This document shows positions 48,163 through 62,877 of a stretch of 64,000 nucleotides of DNA, one piece after another. The position numbers and the translations under genes were made by a program. The notes under the pieces were generated by a model. That model made no database searches and was not told the origin of the DNA. It saw only the letters and a program-made list of their open reading frames with translations. The stretch covers positions 778,380 to 842,379 of the forward strand of contig CAXIPT010000009.1 in assembly GCA_964030475.1 (NCBI GenBank). Direction: 5' to 3'. Position 1 is the stretch's first letter, and each line of letters starts with the position of its first letter. Source of the stretch: Tethya wilhelma (Eukaryota > Porifera > Demospongiae > Tethyida > Tethyidae).

Positions 48163-48489
48163 TTATTTCGTTTGCTATGGAGATAAAAATTCCTTCTTTC
48201 TTTTAATTGGAACACACACAAAAGCTGCATTGTACTCTAGTTGGCATGGCAACCAATGCATAGAAACTATATACAAGTGACTTGCCAGGGTTTCATTATG
48301 AAACGTTTTGCCTTATACATGCATGCATACGCATGCCAGCTTATATAAGTAGCTTTCTTGTGGAAAAAAATGGCACCTCTAATGGGTAGAAAAATGTAGA
48401 ACCCTGTCTATTTGGTACAAATTACTTAGTTTCTACGCTCCTCGTTTGATGTGGTTTCAAGTACAGTAATAGCTCTCCAAGTACACACG

Positions 48490-48613
48490 CACCTATGTAG
48501 CCATAGGAGTGGACTCTTCCATGTATGGGGTGATCACACACCAACAGCTTCTTCCTGTGTATGCGCAGTGTGGTTAGGCTGGAGCAGACGGTCAGTCTGA
48601 ACACAGACACTGA
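48490..48613 (-). CDS. Candidate internal exon of an unidentified gene
   Basis: The minus strand has an acceptor ATCCTAG, an open frame SVSVFRLTVCSSLTTLRIHR continuing KKLLVCDHPIHGRVHSYGYI, and a GTGCGT donor after a phase-1 base. Composition is protein-like, but I recognise no domain. It could splice to the exon at 45870, across a 2.6-kb intron. Confidence 0.3.
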
Positions 48614-51600
48614 CTAGGATGTGAGCTATCCAAAATAAACGTTTGTTGTATGGCGTGCGTGTGTGCGACGACGGATAGAATGCCACGTATATTTACATGC
48701 ACACAGTTATATCATATAGAATATAGAACCTTATCCTTCATGAATCACAATGAAAATAATAGGTTTTCTGTTTTTAATGACTATAAGTAGTTGTACTTTA
48801 TCAGTCAGTGGTTTTGCTATTCTCAACATAAAGAGTTCTATAATAACTGCATGTGTTGGTTGGCAAACTTTACAAAAATTCAATATCTATTATAGGTGGT
48901 GTGATCAACGACTGTTTGCTGTATACAGTGAGCTCATGAGTAGGTGGCATTGTGTAGCATTAGGCTTCTTCCCCAGGCAGCCAGATCTTTCAAGTGGTGC
49001 TGATAATTTTTTAATTCTACATTTGAGGGGGAAATGAATGCAATTAGCTAATGCCTGAGGTAGATCTAATTGAGTTGTTGTTTTGGTACACCCTACCATA
49101 ATTACCCTAATTACTTTTCTAAGACCACCCAGTCTATCTTCAGCTAGCTAAAACAATGTCTGCCAATGAAGTACTCAAAATGACAATGGTATGGGAGAAT
49201 TAGACTGTCTCCTTGGCAACTATCACTACTCTCTTCTCAATAGGCTTGGTCCTTCACTTCTCCTCCTTCACAAAGTTCTCTGGTGATAATTTGTCTCAAA
49301 AATAAAATTCTTTTATCACTCCTCTTTTGTTCTGCAGACATTAGAAACAAATCTAGTTTACATACGCCTATAGCCTCCTTCACATATCGTTTTGCTCAAT
49401 GTAACCGGATCGAACCATTTGTAACGATCTCTTTTTTTTTTCTTTCCACTTGTAGATTTACACATACCAAACCTCACTTCATTTGTTTCTCTTCCAAGTC
49501 TCCCCCACAAAGAACGGTTTATAATAACATACTCTGACAAACGGGAAAAATAATTCCATTATGTACCATCGATGTCGATTGTAATTGAGTTTTCGAATAC
49601 TGGCCAAAGAATTTAAAAGATTAAACACGCACACACACGCATACAGACAGCCATTTAAGGAGCATGATGCTTTATTGAACACAAGTGCTTTCCCTGTAGG
49701 ATCTTAAAGGTCATGCATTATCCCCATGCACAAAGAACTGAGGGTGGCTGTTTACCCAGAGAAGGCCAAGCGGGAGAAGAAGAAACCATTTTTATATAGT
49801 TGCCATGTGTAGGAGACATTGGGGTTAGCTCAAACTCTTCAAGTGCTTGTAACAATCGTTAAAATATCATTAGCCGATAATAAGATTAACTCAACCCAAC
49901 TCCTACACCCTAATTAACTCTGGAACCAACTTAAGCTTGGATGACACACACACACATACTCACACACAGACACACACACACACACAATAATGATGGCTAT
50001 ATAAAATCGCCTATAAAGCTACTAAGTTAACATCATTATTGCTACAGTAACTACATGTAGTATACATGCAATTAACCTATTAAACAAGCCTTCACACAGT
50101 TAGACGCTAAGGCTAAATGGGGGGGACGCCTGGTACGCTAAGCTGCAGCGTGAGTAGTCTAGGATACGTAAGCTACAAGACAGGCTTCTTGGGGAGATCG
50201 AATTAAACCTCAGAGAGGAGCTGGTGTGCAATTTGATTAATTAATCAATTGCCACACACACACAATGCAAATGGGTCTTATTCTTTCTCAATTTCACGCA
50301 AAAGATTGAATTTCGGTTGCAGCCAGTGGGTCAGTGATAGAGAGGGTTCGAACAGGGAGGGTTTTAATGCACCTGTGGTTGAGATGTGACACCTTAACTC
50401 CCTACTACTTACCAATTACACACATTCAGTCCTAAATATCAAGTTACTAGTTGTATTGTACGTTGATCCACTCACACATAAACTTGCCTAACTGCTGCTG
50501 AGAGTGTTAGAGTGCATTGTGAGAGTAAGTGAGTGCATGTGTGTGTGTGTGTACTTAATGGCTCAACTAGCAGTAGGAGGTAAACCTATTCATGCGTGGA
50601 ATATCGTAAAGTGATATATTGTGAATATACGATGCACATCTGACATGAGAACACACATGTATATACACGTGTGTGCATAGCAACTGTTGCCATCCAATAA
50701 CTTTTGAAAAAAACCTACTTCATTCAACAAACTTAACCTATACACAAGGTCAGTTACAGTTGCATTAAATCAACCATTCGTGCAGATATATGAATGCACA
50801 TGACGTTGTATACGCACGCGGATACATTAATTCCAATTCATAATTACAAATAAAACCATACGAATCAACATATGCAGACGGTAAGCGATGTACGCACACA
50901 AGTGGTTCCTAAGCAACGGAAGTGATCAAGAGCTACATGAAAAGACAGTTGGAGAGAACACAAATCGTATCAACCAACAGCACATCCAGTGCGTGGGCCT
51001 TTGATTTATTAAATCATACGTCCACTTAATGTAGTGGCACACAGCCACTGCATGCATACAACACTGGAGAGACACAAGCGCTATTGAATTATAGATGTGT
51101 ATTTCCTGTATGTATAATTGTATACATGCTACTTTTATACATCTATTATTACACTAACCATGGCGATGATTAGGTGTACGTATGCAAAACGTCAATATAC
51201 AGAAGAATGTATTTGAACAGTGCAGCACACTTGTAGCCTCACAATAGAAATTAATGGGCCAATCCACATGATTGACAAGTCATACGTACCTCCTCATAAA
51301 TCATGCATGCATATGATATGATTGACCTCTTGTTGGCTACTATTGCTGGCAAACTTCAGCTATGTGTCTATATACTGCACATGCTATACAGTTGTGCAAT
51401 GTAAATACACAGCTAGAGAAGACAGTACAAATTGCACAGCATAAGAGGCATTGTCCTGGAGTGCTATTTCACACAATGTTATGATAGGAGGCTATACAGA
51501 GAAAGCACACTATGTACACACATCCACATAGTGAAGCTTAGCTTCTCGTATATACTACATTGCCTGGAGGGATAAATCTCCAACCACCCACCCACTCTAA

Positions 51601-53950
51601 ATAGGTTTTGAATTTTCAAACATTTAGCAAATAAAACAACACATGCACAATAGATATTAAATTTTGATTCTCCTCATGCAGCTAGCTGACCACAATCTGA
51701 TCTTTTTATCCTCTTACCAAATCTACAGACACAAGACAGCACAAACATCAGCTGGGTCCATGGCAACCCACCTAATTTGATTAAAAGTTGACCAAAGTTG
51801 TTTCAGAGTCAGCCACTGCATAGATAGATACTGGGACCTCTGGTGCATCCATCCATGGAGCACCACTGTTACTGGTCATACAAGAGAGACATACATACAT
51901 GGCCAGTGAAATTTGGGGGGTCAGATGATTTTGGTTAGAGACTGAATAGCTAGCAACCTGTTGGTAGGGAAATATAGGTGGCTTCTTTGAAAAGTCTTAT
52001 TGCCTAGAGGTTGAGTTCCTGGGAACTAGAATGTCAATAAAATTATCTCTAACCACACTGTCTGGAGAGGGCAAGAAGGCAAGCTTGGACAAAGAACTCA
52101 AAATACCAAAATTGTCATTGATACCAAAACATAAAAGCCATGGTCATTGACTAAGTTGATCATCAGTGTACCCCAGCTAGGGTGTAAGATACAACCTAAC
52201 AATCTCTGACCAAGAGTAGATCATTAATTTTGACTATCCCTTTTAAATTTCTTTTTTATCTCTCTCAGTCTGTTTTTTTTTCAGCTCTCAAGAAATGTAT
52301 TTTTGTTCAACTATGTTCTTTTCTTTGCAAAGAACACCACCACATGAAGTGAGTTGCAATCACAAACCAATGTCCAAGCCCAAATGAACCACTTTACTAC
52401 ACAAACTGGTCAAAAAGATTTCCATTTTGAGAAGATTTGTCTCTCCCTGAAGACACACTGCCTCTAACAGCTCTTGACTACAAAGAGTCATGGTGTTCCT
52501 AGTGATCCACATTAAAGCCCACCAGAGAGCCCACCACCATATTCAACTGCTGTCAATGGTTAGCATTATGGTGGTTTCCAGGCTTGCAGCAATTACATGG
52601 GTAGAACCCTGCTAACATTAAACCATCACACAAACATACAGGAAAGCTCTTTGCAATAAGAAGTGATATCTTGTATTACGCTATCTTTAGTAGCAGTAAA
52701 CACCTTGCTATTAATAGAAACAAGACAAGTTAGTTGTACTTTTATCACAGAGGAGCAAGAGAGAGAGAGGGGGGGAAGAAATGAAAGCATTCCATATTGG
52801 GAGTCTAGACCTCACAAACAGAGTGTTGTACCATTAACAAGATGGTACCGTGTGAACCTTCAAAGGAACAACAGACACGACCATGTTCTCGTGAAACCAT
52901 TAAGACGATTTCCTTTTATCACAGTGGGTTTTCCTTACATCATAATATAAACTACAATATATAATGATCAATAAGTATATCACCGCAAACATAAACATTC
53001 AATACATTGACATGTACAAAATACATGCATATATACTAAAGCATAATATTATTATATGCATTTGAAGCAAGGAAGGCAATGCATGGAACTCTAGAAATGT
53101 CATTCAATACCAAAAGTTTCCCTGCGTATACATTACATGGACATCCTCACTTGTATGCAGTGTTTATATACATGCACATACATGCAATAGAAGGACGGCG
53201 CCATGCATTGGTACATGTTAGGTATCTGTGTCCATCAGTGTGTGTGTGTGTGTGTGTGTTTGTGTGGGGGAGCAGGTCAGTTCACAATAGTTGGTGAATT
53301 ATGGCTGCATTCAGTCACTCATATTGAATTGTCTGCAGATTAGTGGTTCAATTCAGAGCACACATAACTGTGGTTCATACCCAGTCCTTATACAACACAG
53401 TCTACAGGCATAATTTGTGCAATTAAGTCCAACACCAACGTTCGATGTTCGATTTTAATCACCACACGTTGGATAATTAGATCAAATCATCCATCATTTG
53501 CAACCCCGTGCACACTAAAATTGCATCCATTGGCAACCAACTCAGCACCGTGCAGTGTTTTAATGGTCAGGTGAATGCACACTTAAGGCAAAACGCACTA
53601 GCCCATGCTATTGAGTAGATAATGTGTGCATGGCTGAATGGAGCTCAGGGTGGTATATTCAAGTCTCCAGTGTATAGATTGTGCCAGTCAAGTGGGTAAT
53701 CTCTTTTGGCTGGTAATAAATTAGCGCACAATTACATTTATAGCAATGATGGCCATAATGGAGTTGTCAAGTCCACTCCCTGTTGCTATTCAAGGCAAAG
53801 GGTTCACCATTGAGGTAATGTTTCAACTCACAGCTAGGCCAGTCATTGAATGAGACTATATTGCTATAGAGAGAGAAAGTGGAGACACATAGTAATTATT
53901 GCACCTCTAACGATCACCACCCAAGGAGAGATATAGATGAGAAATCACTG
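48614..53950. other. Intergenic or intronic region without supported exons
   Basis: AT-rich with short CA/GT tracts (49943-49985, 50535-50552, 53239-53258) and many TGCATGCA words. The plus-strand frame 48750-49037 begins with a signal-peptide-like stretch but has no domain. Confidence 0.4.
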
Positions 53951-54054
53951 GGGAAAAAATCTTGGATTCAGTATAGCTGGGATTCGAATAAGTCCTAGGT
54001 CTTTCATGCAGATTCTATAGTCCAATGCTCTTACCATGCACTGAGCTACTAGAA
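53951..54054 (-). mobile_element. tRNA-derived SINE copy 4
   Basis: On the minus strand: GTAGCTCAGTGCATGGTAAG (A box with a small insertion), then GACTATAGAATC, a 25-bp insertion, GATTCGAATCCCAGC-type B box sequence (read TTCGAATCCCAGCTATAC) and the tail ending in ATTTTTTCCCC. Confidence 0.7.
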
Positions 54055-55166
54055 CACTTGGGGCATGCATTGGAGCAGAGAATAGTAGTATAAGAGTATG
54101 ACACTATATAGTCAACCTCCACGATTGTATAAACACACATGCATGCATATCAAACAATGTCCATTAAAGCATCATACAAAATTTAAAGCACACGGTTGCA
54201 TGGGATGACCTCCATAGGAACGAGAGGTGCAGCATGTTATGTACACATGCTATATTCAAGCATTGATGGACTCGTAAAGTAACGTTCTATTCAGCTCTGT
54301 ACATTATTGGTTGTCAGGCATGCACTGTAGAAGATACCTCGAGGCTTGTATTGACAAGCACTACAAGTACAATACAGCAAGCAGTGAATGAATGGACTAA
54401 TGAGGTATTAATGTTATGTAGTTCACAGAAGCTTGAGAAGTCCTTGAATGGACATACAATGGAGAGAAAATCAAACAACATGTGCAAATAGTACAGAGAC
54501 AGTGTGACAAGGTACGTAGAGGAGTATATATATATATTGCTATAGGACTGGACAACATATCCATAGGCAATCCATATAATATACAGCAAGAGCTTGTCAC
54601 TGGATTATGGGATAATGCCACATGCATACCCACAGAACCTACTTATAGCTACATCCACTTTGCTGTCCCGTATCTTAGCTACGAGTGCCATTAAACCAAT
54701 GAGAAAACATAAGTTCCATGAGATTCAGGTCCTTGGGTGGCATAGACCGACAAATTGACCACATTTTCTCACTAACTGTTGTAGACAGTGTATATACACA
54801 ATACTACAATATTGTACAAAGTGGTTATAACAGTTAACAACAATTATGTGGTATGTACACCCACTTAACTTAACCAGGAAGTATGCACTATAGTAGAAAC
54901 CCATATACAACACCCTTATATATGTATGGGCAAGCACCATGTACATTACATTGTACACATGATATGAACAGTACAAATTATAGTTACGCACACAGCCTAG
55001 CAACAGCCAACAATTGGGAGGTGTGGCTTCAGAGTCCAAGCAGCTGTTATCAATTAACTCCTACATGTAAACACTGACCACATTCATTAGACTGTGATGC
55101 TCAAGTGATCCCCACAAATCAAGAAGCTGTATATAGAAGGCACTGGAGGGCTTTAGGTGTCCATGT

Positions 55167-55262
55167 CACCCGTGGCCAGATGGGTTAAACACTATGCCTC
55201 ACAAGCAAGAAGGTGAGTTCGAGGCACCAGCAGTGGGGTTTTTTCCACATGAAAAAAAAAAA
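55167..55262 (+). mobile_element. Second type of tRNA-like SINE
   Basis: GTGGCCAGATGGGTTAAACA resembles an A box and GGTGAGTTCGAGGCACC a B box. A 12-base A run ends the unit at 55250-55262. The sequence differs from the 6045 family, so it is a separate tRNA-derived head. Acceptor-stem pairing is not evident. Confidence 0.55.
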
Positions 55263-55504
55263 GCAGAGAATAATAAAACTAACAACGAATAATAAACTCT
55301 TCAACAAAAGCAATTCATGAAGAAAAATTACAAAAAAAAAGTCATCCTTCCAGAAAAATACTTGTACCTATCCCTTCTAAAGTGTAGCTACCATACAGAC
55401 CATGGTTCCAACTATGAACACACATGCAGAAATCTCAAATCCTTCCCAGAAAGTCACCTAACCTTTCCAAACATGTAGCTACATACAGACAATGATTCCA
55501 AGTA

Positions 55505-55590
55505 AGCCTAGTATCCAGGCCTTTCCCAAAAATTAGCAACTTGCAAAATATAAAATAGGCGGTGCTGGGGAAGGCCTGGGAACCAGGCTA
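55505..55590. mobile_element. Short fold-back element
   Basis: AGCCTAGTATCCAGGCCTTT and AAGGCCTGGGAACCAGGCTA are the inverted arms of an 86-bp hairpin of the same family as 37985. Confidence 0.75.
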
Positions 55591-56635
55591 ATTCCAAGTA
55601 ATAATTATTGTTTCGAACTTCACACTGGTACAACAGAAACCTTACACTCTATCCAACAAAGAAAGCTGAGATGACCTCTGTGAGAATTTCGTCTGATAAC
55701 AGATTGTACATGACATAAAAATTTGTTCCTCAAACAATTCTCGACAGGAAAAAAAATGATCGCTAAATGATAACTCTTGTAAGGAAAACCTTTATTTCGT
55801 GTTTTTTCACTGTATGCTTGCTTGCACACAGATTGTAAAGCTTCAAAACATATATCAACTTCCATCCATCCATCCCAGTGTATCAGCTCATGCTTCATGC
55901 ATGGATTGATGAAGCATATGGGTTCAGCATATATTGAGCTCATATAACAGTATATAGAAGCCCAATGAATAAAATGTATGCAAAATAACCTCTACAGAAG
56001 AAGACAAAATTTGCTGATGTTGGTGTGCTGGCAAACAAGGTCAACCATTGGACAATACATCTGTTTCTAATAATAAAATAGGCTGTATATATTTAGCTCT
56101 TAACAATAGTCTTATGCAACATTATGTCCATCACTGCATGCATGCAAAAATATAAGAGTGTGCAAAGTCATAAGAGAGTTGTATACATTTGTATTTTCTC
56201 TTGCACAAATGTAGGACCAACATTAGAAGGGCTAGAAGCTATCAATCAGCAGGACTTAAGATTACAAAGTTGATCTGCAAGAAAGTTCTTTTTCATCCAA
56301 GCCTTGAATTTTCTCAACAAATTTTCAGAGAGTACCATCAACCAATAGAGTCACAGTACACACATACACCAACTAATGGAGACAATGTATAATATACTAC
56401 AATAGTATGTGCTTGCATACATAATAGTCAGCATGCTGAATACTACCTTCCTACATACATACTATGACAATGGGACCATTGTTCCAAATTATCTCAAAGT
56501 TAACAATGGCTGCCAAACATCCTGAGCTATTCAGCTTCTCTTCCTCTAAGCAGAAAAGGGAATCAATTCCACTGCATGAGAGGAACTGGGCAACCCTTAA
56601 CATAAGACCACAAAAGGTCAATAAGATGTGCAGCT

Positions 56636-56639
<4 letters not shown>

Positions 56640-56681
<42 letters not shown>
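56640..56681. repeat. (GA)n microsatellite
   Basis: About 20 AG units. Confidence 0.9.
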
Positions 56682-56683
<2 letters not shown>

Positions 56684-57670
56684 TGAAAACAATGATTTGT
56701 TGAGTGCACTCCAGTACTATCTGATCTACTGCATGCATACATACATACTTGGCTTCACAAACCCAACACGATACCCCCCACGTCCCAACACTATCGTAAG
56801 GAGATTCAGGAACAACTGCGATAACAGACAGCTCAGGTTACAAACGGACACAACTTCAAATATTCTGAAAATAAAACACACACACGCAATTCCTGTATAT
56901 CCATCGATATCTTTGTCCTACGCAGTTTCAGATAATACTACACATACGCCAATAGCTTGATGTGTGCAGGGGGTAATTTTTGTGGCTGGCTAAGCACAAA
57001 CAAAGAAACAAATGCAAGTGCAAGTGCAAAACTATCATTCGCACTTGCAAAGTCAAACAGGCTGAAAGCAAGTTACTGTACGTAAAAGGTCATTTCCTTT
57101 GCTTTCTAACCATACATAACATAATTGCAGTAGAACAAGACCATTTTTTTAACATCAAAACAGTTTTCATGAACCATCAGAATATTATTGTCTTTGCAAG
57201 TCAAGCAAGGTATATGAGCATAAAAGGAAGATGTAGATACACACACACAAACACATCATGATGTTGAATACAAAGTGGAAGTAAATGCACTGACGACATG
57301 ACTTGCTGAACTGCACACACTGCATGCCGGCCTGAGGGTATAAATAGCATGTTTTATGCATGAAAAGAGCCTCTGGCAAAGCTATTAATTAATCAGTACA
57401 CACACACTGATGTACTGACACGGTCTCTATTGTCTCCCGATTGTATTTTACATATCTATTGGCACAACATGACGATTATTCACACATCAACACCAATAAC
57501 TACATAGTCACAAAAAAAACAACAAGAACACAGAGATAATGTTTGTACACAGATTGCTTTCCATTATGTACAATTTTTCTAACTTCACCACACAGCACTG
57601 AACATAGTATAACAAGCATCATTATCATTATACACGTGAAAAGCTTATACTCTAGCTATTATATGCACAC

Positions 57671-57674
<4 letters not shown>

Positions 57675-57714
<40 letters not shown>

Positions 57715-57801
57715 ACATGCAAGTACTTGAGAAGAGACAACACAAAATTCAATTTGGCAAATCCTTAGGAATGTTTCCAACAAAAAATGTGCCAAGCCTC
57801 A

Positions 57802-57838
<37 letters not shown>

Positions 57839-57845
57839 ACACACA
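57675..57845. repeat. (GT)n and (CA)n pair in inverted orientation
   Basis: (GT)18 at 57675-57713 and (CA)~20 at 57803-57845 are complementary and 90 bp apart, so they can pair into a hairpin. Confidence 0.8.
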
Positions 57846-58138
57846 TTAACAAATCATAATTTTGTTTGCTCTGAAGAAGAAAAAGATCACATCAGTGCAG
57901 CTGCTCAGGGATGGGTCAGTCCAAACCAATAACCAAAAGAAAACTTCAGAAGGCCATACAAAATCAAACTCTTCTACACCACCATGCAAGTCCATGCAAC
58001 CTGCTACACTGTTCAGCACATTTTTGAGGGGAGGGAAAATTATCATTTGTGTATTCCACAGACAAAATTAAGTTAACACTCACACACTATAATGAAGTGG
58101 TATCCTCTTTGACCAGAGAAACAGATGCAAAAGCAAGC

Positions 58139-58169
<31 letters not shown>

Positions 58170-60333
58170 CACAAGACAAGAAGGCGTGAAGCCCATGCAT
58201 AATGGGGTGCATTACATGTGACGCACCATGCATGCATGCACTCTGCCATGCAGTGCATGATACAGTACCAAGGTTATTGTCATTGCATGTAGTTGACATG
58301 TGCAACAAATGTGCATCAAGTTGGTGGCATGTAATGTTACATTCAGCACTTTTGCACTGGATAATAGAATGCTTTATTCAGTTGCCAAGCAACTCTTCTA
58401 AAATTAGTAAGCTTCTAGTTTACCTAACCATTATAAAGAAATCAGCCAGTTAGATTTCTATAGGAAACTAAACACATGCTGTATATAATAAGAATTTATT
58501 ATAATAATATTATTATATGGGGAAAAAAGTAAAAATGCAAATGTAATAATACTTTTAGCTAATGGTGGTTTTAAAACTCTGTGATAATTAGTTCATTGTT
58601 CTTTCTCCACTATAACATGATCCAATTTGTAGTTGATTTGATGAGACACCTTATAACTTAAACCAGCAAAAGTTTTAAAAAATACATTTACATCCAGAAA
58701 ACACTTTTTCACATGGTGGTATGTAGCAGCTGACTAAACTGCAACACTTTGGCCCTCCTTTTTAATGCAATAAGATCTAATTAGCATCTCAGAATTCAGT
58801 TAAAATAATGTATATAATAGTAAAAGAAACTCTATACAATTGCAATTAAATTGTCAAGATCATAAGTATAATTATATTTCACAATGCCAACTACCATATT
58901 CCACAAATAAAAGTTAATCTATCTCTGAGAAAGTTACACCTAGTTATTACTACTGGATGGTCAGCTGCAACTCTTGGTTGCCAAAGAAGAAAAATCCAGA
59001 GCCCTATCAACTATTAGTAGGCAGGCATTGAGGTCCAACTTAATTAACCTCTAGGATACACTGTACACTCACGGAAGCTGAGCATTTGTTATTAATTTAA
59101 AGATACCCACTAACACAATTATAACCAGGAGTAAGACATAGAGTTTACCCAAAACAGAAGTTTTGTAAATCCATCCCAGAATATGAGCTAGAGTATAGTT
59201 TATCTGATTGCATGCACTATATACCCAGCTAGCTAGCTATAGCCTGTCAAGTGTGATTTCTCAACTAGATCAGGGTTAAGGCAAGAGATGATTTCATTAA
59301 GTTAAAATAACAAGTGGTAAACCATTCTCAAAGGTTCTGGAGAATGTCCATATTACAACTTTTGCACACACTATAAAGGCAGAGAACTCACCATAACCTA
59401 ATCAGTTAATTAAGGGAGGGATAACTCAATCAGGATAAATGAGATTTAAAGCACAAACAACATTTTTTTCTCAGTTCCAAAGCAAAGTTGGCAAAAAAAT
59501 TTGCTTACACAAAAACAACTGCTCAACAGCTATATAAACAGCAACACAAAAAAACAACAACTATACATTGAGGTTTAAAGGACAATTGGACAGGAGGTGT
59601 TACATGGACTACATTTACCATTGTTGATACTTCAATGAATTTTTTTTTGTAAGTTTACTGACTTGCAGCCAATTGGTGAGTGATTGATGTGTCAGTCATC
59701 GGCCCATCTTACACAGGTTGGTAGGTCATAGAGAGGGCACTTCAAAGGATCTGATACACAACAATTGAGCTCAGAAGTCAAACATATACACACATTTGAG
59801 CCATGCAGTTGTTAAAGATAAAGCTGGTTGCATCTTTCTGTCTTTTGTAGCTAGCATGTTGTCTTGTTGCTTCAAATGTAGCAGACACTTTCTTAAGAAA
59901 CCAAGCAAGCCAACAGCTTCCACACCGTCATACATTATACACCACCACATAATATCATAGTACAGCTATATAGTCAGAGTTAGTCACAGTACAAAGGACA
60001 CTTCATAGTGTATGTGGTTAGGAGTAACTGTTGTACAATGAATGAGTGGTTTTCATTAACACTGACCTACATCCTGAGCCAAAGTTCATCAACTAACAAG
60101 ATCTCACTGAGTCTGATGACAGTTATATAATTTCAGAATTTCAGATTGCTAAGAAGTTTCCAAAGACAAAAGAACTTTTCAACCTACATGCTTATTTCTC
60201 ATGGCTTGACACCTATAATAGTGGCTCAGCCTTTATGCTTTCAAGTTTACTAGATATATTTGTCTGAGCAGGCATTGGGAAAGTTCCTTTAGGCTTTTAA
60301 AGATAAGATCGATTGGAATTTTCTTGCAATGGA

Positions 60334-60372
<39 letters not shown>

Positions 60373-60375
60373 GCC

Positions 60376-61196
60376 AGTAAATTGGACAATGATGGCTTAT
60401 AAACCTAAACTTGCAAGTTTGAATAGAGGCAGCTGTCACAAATGTAGTCACTGTAGTCATAGCCTTCATGCCTGGGCGCGTGAAGGTTCCTAACTTCTTA
60501 GAGAAGGACTCAGAGTGTCGAAAAATGTCAAGAATACCACTCAAAAAATTTGGCACTTGTCTGTCCCTAGCAACAGACTCGTTTCCAGGCAGATACCTCC
60601 ACCCAGCTTCCTTTCTTGTTTGTGAGGTGAAATGAAGACAAATAGCTTGTGTGTGTATACGAGTGTGTCAATAAACAAATTAGGTGCACACGTATAAACG
60701 ATTAAATCTAATTGGTTGCTAAAGGAAGGTAATTTACCAGTACAGGTGCATTAAGTAACAGCATACAACTTCAACACATACATAGCTAATGACATCAGTT
60801 CTACACCTGTAGTGGTGTTGTAGGCAAAAGAATTCCAAGTGGTTAAAATGGGTCATGTAAAACACAGCTGAGGTTTACTGTGAAGAGAAGAGTTCAAAAG
60901 ATTAGCCTTGGCCCTTTCTGAATGCTAACTAGACCACAAAAATTTCAGCACACATGTTCACCTGAAAGGACCCAGTTCAACAGGATGATATCAAGTGTGG
61001 TCATTGTGGTGAGCAGGAAATTCATCCTCATGGCTGGCGTTGTGACATTGTGATAGCTAGCTGGTTTACACAGGTAGGACACCACATGGAGATAGTACAG
61101 CCAAAGATAACATGAGGGGAAAACCTCACTCCACATCAAATTGTATCCCACCCCCTCTTAGAGCAGAGTGGTTTGTCAGCTAGTCAAGAGAGGTTG

Positions 61197-61237
<41 letters not shown>

Positions 61238-62015
61238 TGTGAGAGAGACAGAGCTAGACCATTTCCTGACCTATACACGTGCAAGCTACATTGTAGCCCG
61301 TCTTTGAATGAAAGAACAAACAGGAAACAACTCCATAGCTCTCTACAAGACCACATGAAGAGCTTCTTGATAGTGCGCCAATGGAGATCACAACATTCCA
61401 CAATCATGTAGGATTATACTAAATGGTGTGTCTTGTGTGAGGTCCAAATGAGCTGAACTAAAACATACATGCTCTGTGGCTGGTTTCTCAATGAACTCAT
61501 AATGACTTCACAACAAAAACCACATACCTATGCATACACACAGACACACAAAGAAGGTCAACGATAATGAGATACAATAGCAAACATAAAATCATGACGA
61601 TCCACCTCTACATGCACCCAACTCCGTGCGTGTGTGTGTGTGTGTGTGTTCTCAACTGCTGGAGATGCACATTCAATACTGATAAGTTCAGTCAAGGTAT
61701 CGGTACATTGTTCAATAAAGTGTCTACGTTACCTGGACACGCCTCTTGCACTCTGATAATCAATCAATTGAAGGCAGCTGCTGCCATGCCTCTGGGGCAT
61801 TCAGAGAATGCAAAAAATTAGTGGATTTATTTATCAAGCCCTGGTGGGTCTCCATTGTCAGTGAAATGGAGGAGGCTAATTGATACTACCCTATCTCCCA
61901 CAGTTGGATTGAATTACCACAAGTGACCTGTATATAATAGTGTTTATATTGTTGTACAAAATTTATGCCGACTACATAATAATATGTGCACACATTTAAA
62001 CTATAAACACACAAT
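60376..62015. repeat. 1,640-bp tandem duplication, copy 1
   Basis: Starts AGTAAATTGGACAATGATGG and matches 62016-63653 at a constant 1,640-bp offset with only scattered substitutions and small indels (ACATTGTG/ACGTTGTG, CTCTGTGG/CTCCATGG). It carries a (CT)n tract (61200-61235) and a (GT)n tract (61630-61649). The minus strand has open frames with a donor-like GTGAAC at 60957-60962, but no gene that I can name. Confidence 0.92.
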
Positions 62016-62836
62016 AGTAAATTGGACAATGATGGCTTATAAACCTAAACTTGCAAGTTTGAATAGAGGCAGCTGTCACAAATGTAGTCACTGTAGTCAT
62101 AGCCTTCATGCCTGGGCGCGTGAAGGTTCCTAACTTCTTAGAGAAGGACTCAGAGTGTCGAAAAATGTCAAGAATACCACTCAAAAAATTTGGCACTTGT
62201 CTGTCCCTAGCAACAGACTCGTTTCCAGGCAGATACCTCCACCCAGCTTCCTTTCTTGTTTGTGAGGTGAAATGAAGACAAATAGCTTGTGTGTGTATAC
62301 GAGTGTGTCAATAAACAAATTAGGTGCACACGTATAAACGATTAAATCTAATTGGTTGCTAAAGGAAGGTAATTTACCAGTACAGGTGCATTAAGTAACA
62401 GCATACAACTTCAACACATACATAGCTAATGACATCAGTTCTACACCTGTAGTGGTGTTGTAGGCAAAAGAATTCCAAGTGGTTAAAATGGGTCATGTAA
62501 AACACAGCTGAGGTTTACTGTGAAGAGAAGAGTTCAAAAGATTAGCCTTGGCCCTTTCTGAATGCTAACTAGACCACAAAAATTTCAGCACACATGTTCA
62601 CCTGAAAGGACCCAGTTCAACAGGATGATATCAAGTGTGGTCATTGTGGTGAGCAGGAAATTCATCCTCATGGCTGGCGTTGTGACGTTGTGATAGCTAG
62701 CTGGTTTACACAGGTAGGACACCACATGGAGATAGTACAGCCAAAGATAACATGAGGGGAAAACCTCACTCCACATCAAATTGTATCCCACCCCCTCTTA
62801 GAGCAGAGTGGTTTGTCAGCTAGTCAAGAGAGGTTG

Positions 62837-62877
<41 letters not shown>

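Larger units (their letters stand above)
55591..60375. other. Intergenic region without supported genes
   Basis: Contains (GA)n at 56640-56681, (GT)n at 57675-57713, (CA)n at 57803-57845, a (CATA)n tract at 58139-58171 and (CA)n at 60340-60369. The minus-strand 107-codon frame 55943-55620 has no recognisable domain. Confidence 0.45.

Noticed and set aside
48750..49037. Small secreted protein with signal-peptide-like start
   Set aside because: 95 codons, no domain, no splice or promoter support; the hydrophobic start is common in AT-rich frames.
60233..60556. Minus-strand 107-codon frame at the edge of the tandem duplication
   Set aside because: Its C-terminal half crosses a CA repeat and differs between the two duplicate contexts; no domain is recognised.
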